DNA of 10,248 bases from Gammaproteobacteria bacterium (GTDB lineage Bacteria; Pseudomonadota; Gammaproteobacteria; Enterobacterales; GCA-2746155), in contig JAAGZM010000704.1 in the NCBI GenBank assembly GCA_024206355.1, forward strand, positions 1 through 10,248, read 5' to 3'. Made by a program: the position numbers and the translations under genes. Numbering within the stretch: position 1 is the first letter of the stretch; every line of letters begins with the position of its first letter. Under the pieces are notes generated by a model, which was not told the DNA's origin, ran no database searches, and saw only the letters and a list, made by a program, of their open reading frames with translations. Of the stretch, positions 6,302 to 10,248 are shown in pieces.

Positions 6302-8031
6302 TGAACACAGCCAATAAAAAAATACGATTGGGTGACCTGTTGATACAACAGGATATTATTACTGAAAACCAGTTGATGTCAGCTCTTACAGAACAAGAAT
6401 CCACAGGCCAAAAGTTAGGTAAAGTTCTTGTTAAAATGGGGTTGGTGGAAGAAAACCTGTTGCTTACATTACTTGCTGAGCAATTAAATATACCCTATAT
6501 CGATCTAAATACCTATGATCTGATATCAAAAACAGTTCAACACTTGCCTGAAGTTCAAGCTAGACGTTTCAGGGTAATTTTACTAGAGGAGCGAGCCAAT
6601 AGCTACTTGCTTGGCATGTCTGATCCAACAGATATTTATGCTGTAGACGATTTACGAAAATTTCTTGGCAAAGAACTGGATATTGCTGTGGTACGTGAGG
6701 CGGATGTACTCAATGCCATTGAGACGATTTACCGTCGAACTCAGGAAATTCAGGATCTGGCGGGTCGTCTTGATGATGAACTGGTTGAAGGTGACTTCAG
6801 CCTTGCCCAACTGGAAGATGATTCAGATGTTTCAAATGCACCGGTTGTAAGACTACTACGTACGGTGTTTGAAGAGGCTGTTCAAGCAAATGCCTCAGAT
6901 ATCCACATTGAACCTGATGAATATGTGGTACGGATCCGACAACGTATCGATGGTGTATTACAAGAGCAAGTAATGAATGAAACCCGTATTGCAGCTGCTG
7001 TGGTATTGCGTCTTAAGCTAATGGCAGGCCTTGATATCTCGGAAAAACGACTGCCCCAGGATGGTCGTTTTAATATCAATGTTGCTGATAGTAGTATTGA
7101 TGTGCGTCTTTCTACTATGCCGGTACAATACGGCGAATCTGTGGTGATGCGGTTACTGAATCAGGGTGCGACAATGCTCAGTCTTGAAGAGTTGGGAATG
7201 CCAGAGGATATTTCCAATCATTTCAGAGATCAGGTACATAACCCACATGGCATGGTGTTGGTTACTGGACCTACAGGAAGCGGTAAAACAACCACTCTAT
7301 ATGCAGCGTTAAATGAACTGAATTCAGCGCACAAAAAAATTATTACAGTTGAAGATCCAGTGGAATATCGTCTACCTCGGATTAATCAGGTTCAGGTAAA
7401 TAGCCGCATTGATTTGACATTCGCAAAAGTATTACGTGCAGCACTTCGTCAGGACCCGGATATTGTTATGGTGGGAGAGATGAGAGACAAGGAGACGGTG
7501 GAGATCGGCATTCGCGCATCTCTCACTGGACACCTAGTATTATCAACTTTACATACCAATGATGCCATCAGTACAGCGATACGTCTTATTGATATGGGAA
7601 TAGAACCCTATCTGGCAGCTTCATCCCTGCGAGCAATCATAGCCCAGCGCCTGGTGAGAAAAATCTGTGAGAACTGTAAACAAGAGCAGGACCTGAAAAC
7701 CCTTAATGCAGATAGGCTCTTTGCCAGTCACATTGCTAAAGCCATGAAAGATCAGGTTTTTTATACCGGTAAAGGCTGTCGTAACTGTAATGGAACTGGC
7801 TACAAAGGCCGTCTAGGCATTTATGAGTTTCTCGAAATGACCGAAGAAGCGGCCATGGCTTTGCAGGAAGCAGACAGTGGTGCCTTCAAGCTTGCTGCAC
7901 AAATGCAACCCAATTACCGCTCCTTATCTGAAAGTGCCCTTGAACTAGCTGTTAAAGGTGTCACCTCTCTGGAAGAGGCATTCCGGGTGACAGAAGCAGT
8001 AAATGATAGCGATGTGGTGAAGCATGACTAG
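6301..8031 (+). CDS. mshE: MSHA pilus extension ATPase MshE (GspE/PilB family, c-di-GMP-binding)
   Basis: This 576-residue cytoplasmic hexameric ATPase powers pilus extension. Its N-terminal domain shows the MshEN c-di-GMP-binding pattern: a 24-residue motif from R9 (RLGDLLIQQDIITENQ...) to Q32, a five-residue spacer (ESTGQ), and a second 24-residue motif beginning KLGKVLVKMG at residue 38. The catalytic core has Walker A GPTGSGKTT (323-331), an Asp box with ITVEDPVEY (E351), a Walker B region DIVMVGEMRD (E393), and a His box GHLVLSTLHTN (H411, H418). The tetracysteine zinc site is C456-x2-C459 and C493-x2-C496. All key residues are intact. I chose ATG 6301, preceded by CAGGG and overlapping the mshN stop by one base (TGATG), over a TTG at 6298. 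This start places the motif arginine at position 9, as I recall for Vibrio cholerae MshE. Confidence 0.97.
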   Translation: MNTANKKIRLGDLLIQQDIITENQLMSALTEQESTGQKLGKVLVKMGLVEENLLLTLLAEQLNIPYIDLNTYDLISKTVQHLPEVQARRFRVILLEERANSYLLGMSDPTDIYAVDDLRKFLGKELDIAVVREADVLNAIETIYRRTQEIQDLAGRLDDELVEGDFSLAQLEDDSDVSNAPVVRLLRTVFEEAVQANASDIHIEPDEYVVRIRQRIDGVLQEQVMNETRIAAAVVLRLKLMAGLDISEKRLPQDGRFNINVADSSIDVRLSTMPVQYGESVVMRLLNQGATMLSLEELGMPEDISNHFRDQVHNPHGMVLVTGPTGSGKTTTLYAALNELNSAHKKIITVEDPVEYRLPRINQVQVNSRIDLTFAKVLRAALRQDPDIVMVGEMRDKETVEIGIRASLTGHLVLSTLHTNDAISTAIRLIDMGIEPYLAASSLRAIIAQRLVRKICENCKQEQDLKTLNADRLFASHIAKAMKDQVFYTGKGCRNCNGTGYKGRLGIYEFLEMTEEAAMALQEADSGAFKLAAQMQPNYRSLSESALELAVKGVTSLEEAFRVTEAVNDSDVVKHD

Positions 8032-9250
8032 CTTTGTCTATACAGGCAGAGACCAGAAGGGTTCACTGGTAAGCGGAGAGCGCGAAGCAAATTCCTCTGA
8101 TGAATTGGCTCAAAACCTGATATCCGAAGGGATAGTACCTATCAACATCGATGATAAGGTTGAGGAAAAATCAGCATCTATCGACTGGAATAACCTGTTT
8201 AAAAGCAAAGGTAAGGTCAGTCTTGATGAGTTAATTATTTTTTGTCGACAAATGAACACATTAATGCAGGCAGGAGTGCCTTTGGTTCAGGCTATGAAAG
8301 GTCTGACTAACTCCAGCAAAAACAAATTATTAAAAGATGCGCTTGAAGAAGTGACTCTAAACCTTGAAGGTGGTTTATCTTTTGCGGCTGCCATGCAAAC
8401 CCGGGAAGATGTTTTTGATAACCTGATTATGAGTATGGTGCACGTGGGAGAGAATACCGGTCAACTGGACTCAGCTTTTAGTCAGTTGGCCAGCTATCTG
8501 GAAGTTGAACGGGAAACACGCAAACGCATAAAACAGGCTACACGATATCCCACAATGGTGCTCGCTTCCATTGCCATTGCTATTGTGATAATTAATGTAT
8601 TTGTCATCCCGGCATTTGCAACATTTTTTGATAAATTTGATGCAGAGTTACCCTGGCAAACCCAACTATTAATAGCAACATCTAACTTTTTTATTGAATA
8701 TGGCTGGTTTTTACTCTTCGCCTTAATAGCAGTAATATATAGCTTTAAGCGCTACATTGATACTGATGATGGCAGGTATCAATGGGACAGATTCAAGTTA
8801 AAGACTCCTCTGGTGGGGGATATTTTTGAGCGAATTGCTCTGGGTAGATTTTCAAGAACCTTCGCCATGACTTATCGAACTGGTGTTCCAATTTTACAGG
8901 CTCTGGTGGTAGTAGCTCGAGCGGCCAGTAATAGTTATATAGCAAAATTTGTCAGAGATATGCGTACCCAGATTGAACGAGGGGAAACTCTTACTCGAGC
9001 AGCTTCAAGTTCCGGTATGTTTACACCTCTGGTATTACAAATGCTGGCAGTGGGTGAGGAAACCGGAGCTCTGGATACCCTAATGGATCAGGTGGCAGAT
9101 TTTTATGAAGAAGAAGTAGATTATGATTTAAAACAACTCAGTGATGCCATTGAGCCTATATTAATTGTTGTGATGGGAGTCATGGTATTGATCATAGCAT
9201 TAGGTGTATTTTTACCCATGTGGGATCTGGCTTCAGCAGTGAAAAGCTAG
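8024..9250 (+). CDS. mshG: MSHA inner-membrane platform protein MshG (PilC/GspF family)
   Basis: This 408-residue polytopic inner-membrane protein is the platform on which the extension ATPase acts to add pilins. A small N-terminal domain (SFVYTGRDQKGSLVSGE, residues 1 to about 55) leads into two T2SF cytoplasmic domains. The first carries FCRQMNTLMQAGVPLVQAM near residue 72 and the second FSRTFAMTYRTGVPILQAL near residue 276; each is followed by a matching VGENTG / VGEETG motif. Three transmembrane helices lie at about 176-200, 226-243 and 376-402, the standard PilC/GspF topology. Length and motifs are complete. The ATG overlaps the mshE stop by eight bases with GGTGA at 8016-8020 upstream, so it is likely coupled to mshE. 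It is the last gene of the tightly packed block. The next 118 bases contain no gene. Confidence 0.95.
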   Translation: MTSFVYTGRDQKGSLVSGEREANSSDELAQNLISEGIVPINIDDKVEEKSASIDWNNLFKSKGKVSLDELIIFCRQMNTLMQAGVPLVQAMKGLTNSSKNKLLKDALEEVTLNLEGGLSFAAAMQTREDVFDNLIMSMVHVGENTGQLDSAFSQLASYLEVERETRKRIKQATRYPTMVLASIAIAIVIINVFVIPAFATFFDKFDAELPWQTQLLIATSNFFIEYGWFLLFALIAVIYSFKRYIDTDDGRYQWDRFKLKTPLVGDIFERIALGRFSRTFAMTYRTGVPILQALVVVARAASNSYIAKFVRDMRTQIERGETLTRAASSSGMFTPLVLQMLAVGEETGALDTLMDQVADFYEEEVDYDLKQLSDAIEPILIVVMGVMVLIIALGVFLPMWDLASAVKS

Positions 9251-9290
9251 AGAATTTTAAACGAACATCAGTACAGCAAACAGCAGGACA

Positions 9291-9311
9291 GTTAAATATA
9301 GCGTTAAATAT
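9291..9311 (+). repeat. 9-bp direct repeat upstream of the first pilin gene
   Basis: GTTAAATAT occurs at 9291-9299 and again at 9303-9311, a 12-base period, directly upstream of a TATAAT at 9325. It could be a regulator binding site or simply AT-rich upstream sequence. No known regulator is assigned. Confidence 0.45.
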
Positions 9312-9324
9312 TAAAACTGCGGAA

Positions 9325-9330
9325 TATAAT
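9325..9330 (+). promoter_or_regulatory. Candidate -10 box for the first pilin gene
   Basis: A perfect TATAAT lies 38 bases before the pilin start, in the 118-base gap after mshG. No good -35 hexamer is at 15-18 bases: the best options in and next to the direct repeat, such as GTTAAA, match only three of six. A promoter here would therefore need an activator. This gap is where the MSHA assembly and structural operons are separated in Vibrio, apart from mshF. Confidence 0.35.
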
Positions 9331-9354
9331 GCTGATCAGTGAGCGCTACAGAAC

Positions 9355-9360
9355 AGGAGG
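9355..9360 (+). promoter_or_regulatory. Ribosome binding site AGGAGG deciding the start of the first pilin
   Basis: A perfect AGGAGG lies eight bases before ATG 9369. It rules in that start over an upstream in-frame GTG at 9339, which would give an atypically long prepilin leader. It is the best-placed ribosome site in the window, as expected for an abundant structural protein. Confidence 0.8.
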
Positions 9361-9368
9361 AAATAGCT

Positions 9369-9890
9369 ATGTCAATTACTACAAGGCAAAACAGTAAAGG
9401 GTTTACCCTGATAGAACTGGTAACAGTTATTGTTATTATGGGAATTCTGGCAATATTTGCATTACCCCGCTTTGCAAATGTAACCGATCAGGCACATGAC
9501 GCCTCTGTTGAAGGTGTCACAGGAGCAATGGCTTCAGCTGTTGCCATTGTCCATGCCCAATGGGTTGCCAATGGCCAGCCTACAACCGACCCCTATCGGG
9601 ATAACCTGGCTGGCTTTGGTCGTGGAGATGTAGATGTCAGTATTAATGGTTGGCCAACGGGAACCAGTGGCTCTAATAACCCCAGTATGGATACAATCCG
9701 CTGCATTGAAGTCTGGTATGGAATTTTACAATCCAGTGCCCCCGTTGTTGGTACAGACGAGAGTGTAGATTATAGTGTAGCGGCTCCAGGTGGAGATTGT
9801 GTATTTACCTATACAAGGGGTAGCAGTGGTAGTGGTAGCAATATCATTTATGATGCTGATACTGGAGAGATATCAGGTATTACATTATAA
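9369..9890 (+). CDS. mshB: MSHA-type prepilin, MshB-like
   Basis: This 173-residue type IVa prepilin has an 11-residue basic leader (MSITTRQNSKG). It is followed by the prepilin peptidase site G11^F12 and the mature N-terminus FTLIELVTVIVIMGILA, with the essential Glu at mature position 5, and the ALPRF turn usual in MSHA pilins. The mature protein is about 162 residues. Two cysteines at residues 112 and 144 could form the C-terminal disulfide loop. A Ser/Gly-rich stretch (RGSSGSGSN) lies near the C-terminus. By position after mshG it corresponds to mshB, which is a minor pilin in Vibrio. Its size, strong ribosome site and similarity to the following pilin leave open that it is an MshA-type major pilin, so the symbol is provisional. 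The leader and start are certain. Confidence 0.8.
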   Translation: MSITTRQNSKGFTLIELVTVIVIMGILAIFALPRFANVTDQAHDASVEGVTGAMASAVAIVHAQWVANGQPTTDPYRDNLAGFGRGDVDVSINGWPTGTSGSNNPSMDTIRCIEVWYGILQSSAPVVGTDESVDYSVAAPGGDCVFTYTRGSSGSGSNIIYDADTGEISGITL

Positions 9891-9965
9891 ATACAATGCT
9901 TTTTTTTTCATTATTTATTAATATTCTTCAGGTTCACTTTGCATCATATTGATTTTAAAGGTTTG

Positions 9966-9994
9966 TTTACATAGAAAGATCTGTTATATATACT
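9966..9994 (+). promoter_or_regulatory. Sigma-70-like promoter before the second pilin gene
   Basis: TTTACA at 9966-9971 and TATACT at 9989-9994 are separated by exactly 17 bases; each matches five of six consensus positions. Transcription would start near 10001 and give a leader of about 60 bases before the ATG at 10061. A further TATAAT at 10029-10034 has only a poorly spaced TTGATT (20 bases) and is a weaker alternative. A dedicated promoter fits the known high expression of MshA pilin. Confidence 0.55.
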
Positions 9995-10014
9995 GCTATA
10001 AATTGATTAGCAGT
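9992..10014. repeat. Inverted repeat over the promoter start region
   Basis: ACTGCTA at 9992-9998 and TAGCAGT at 10008-10014 are perfect 7-base arms around a 9-base AT-rich centre. The dyad begins inside the proposed -10 box and spans the predicted transcription start, a typical position for a repressor operator. It could also form a small hairpin if transcription starts upstream. No regulator can be named. Confidence 0.45.
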
Positions 10015-10060
10015 TGAGATTATAGCTCTATAATTTAACGGCACTAAAAAGGAAAAAACA

Positions 10061-10248
10061 ATGAGAAAAGAACAAAAAGGTTTTACATTAATAGAACTCA
10101 TTATGGTAATTGTGATTTTGGGTGTTTTGGCTGCATTTGCGCTGCCAAGGTTTACAGATTTGTCTAGTGACGCAAATACATCAGTTTGCAAGGGTGGTCT
10201 CGGTGCAGTTAAATCTTCAGCTGGAATAGCTCATGCCAAGTGGCTTGC
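10061..10248 (+). CDS. mshA: MSHA-type prepilin, MshA-like (partial, cut by window end)
   Basis: The first 62 residues of a second type IV prepilin run off the right edge. The leader is short (MRKEQKG), then cleavage at G7^F8 gives FTLIELIMVIVILGVLAAFALPRF, with Glu at mature position 5. AAGGA at 10049-10053 is seven bases before the ATG. It aligns without gaps to the preceding pilin, with about half of the first 57 residues from the KGF motif identical, including the shared HA-W segment, so the two are paralogues. Cys43 (mature position 36), in the extended N-terminal helix, is unusual because pilin cysteines are normally C-terminal. Position and its own promoter suggest the major pilin mshA, but the C-terminal half needed to decide is not in the window. 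Confidence 0.78.
   Translation, partial: MRKEQKGFTLIELIMVIVILGVLAAFALPRFTDLSSDANTSVCKGGLGAVKSSAGIAHAKWL

Noticed and set aside
9321..9332. Sigma-54-like GG...GC pair before the first pilin gene
   Set aside because: The spacing between GG and GC is 8 bases, not the required 10, and flanking consensus bases are missing.
9339..9368. Upstream GTG start for the first pilin, giving a 21-residue leader
   Set aside because: A perfect AGGAGG sits inside that extension at the right distance from ATG 9369, and an 11-residue leader is more typical of type IVa prepilins.
9877..9908. Possible intrinsic terminator after the first pilin gene (T9 run at 9900-9908)
   Set aside because: Only a 5-base AT-rich stem (GTATT/AATAC) precedes the T run, separated from it by several bases. 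There is no GC-rich hairpin, so termination here is not supported.
9967..10191. Reverse-strand open frame of 74 codons across the pilin intergenic region
   Set aside because: It reads antisense through the start of the MshA-like pilin and the promoter region, has no recognised family, and its C-terminal half is only AT-rich intergenic DNA.

Overview
This window holds most of an MSHA (mannose-sensitive haemagglutinin) type IV pilus locus. It reads left to right on the + strand with almost no non-coding sequence. Gene content and order (mshI, a PilN-like gene, mshJ, mshK, mshL, mshM, mshN, mshE, mshG, then two type IV prepilin genes) match the MSHA loci known from Vibrio, Aeromonas, Shewanella and other Gammaproteobacteria. 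The moderately AT-rich composition and this gene set suggest a marine or aquatic gammaproteobacterium. The sequence alone does not allow a genus to be named.

Layout. Positions 1-81 are a leader with a possible -10 box at the edge and a strong Shine-Dalgarno. Positions 82-9250 form a secretion/assembly block of nine genes joined by overlaps of 1-8 bases (one junction has a 4-base gap), so it is very probably one translationally coupled transcript. It encodes the inner-membrane alignment proteins (PilM-, PilN-, PilO- and PilP-like), the outer-membrane secretin MshL, the ExeA-like ATPase MshM, the TPR protein MshN, the extension ATPase MshE with its N-terminal c-di-GMP-binding domain, and the platform protein MshG. 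Positions 9251-9368 are a short intergenic stretch with a direct repeat and a perfect TATAAT. A prepilin gene (MshB-like) follows at 9369-9890. A 170-base gap then carries a good sigma-70-like promoter with a dyad over its start-site region. A second prepilin gene (MshA-like) begins at 10061 and runs off the right edge.

How it works together (known from the family, inferred here). MshE hydrolyses ATP under c-di-GMP control and drives pilin polymerisation through MshG. The MshI/PilN-like/MshJ/MshK proteins link the platform to the MshL secretin, with MshM and MshN as accessory inner-membrane factors. The prepilins form the fibre after cleavage at G^FTLIE by a prepilin peptidase encoded elsewhere.

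I see no novel biological system. The points most worth checking are: the absence of mshF between mshG and the first pilin gene; a near-perfect seven-copy 15-bp in-frame tandem repeat in mshN; a separate PilN-like gene; a misplaced-looking Shine-Dalgarno before mshI; the promoter and operator-like dyad before the second pilin gene; and a cysteine in that pilin's N-terminal helix.
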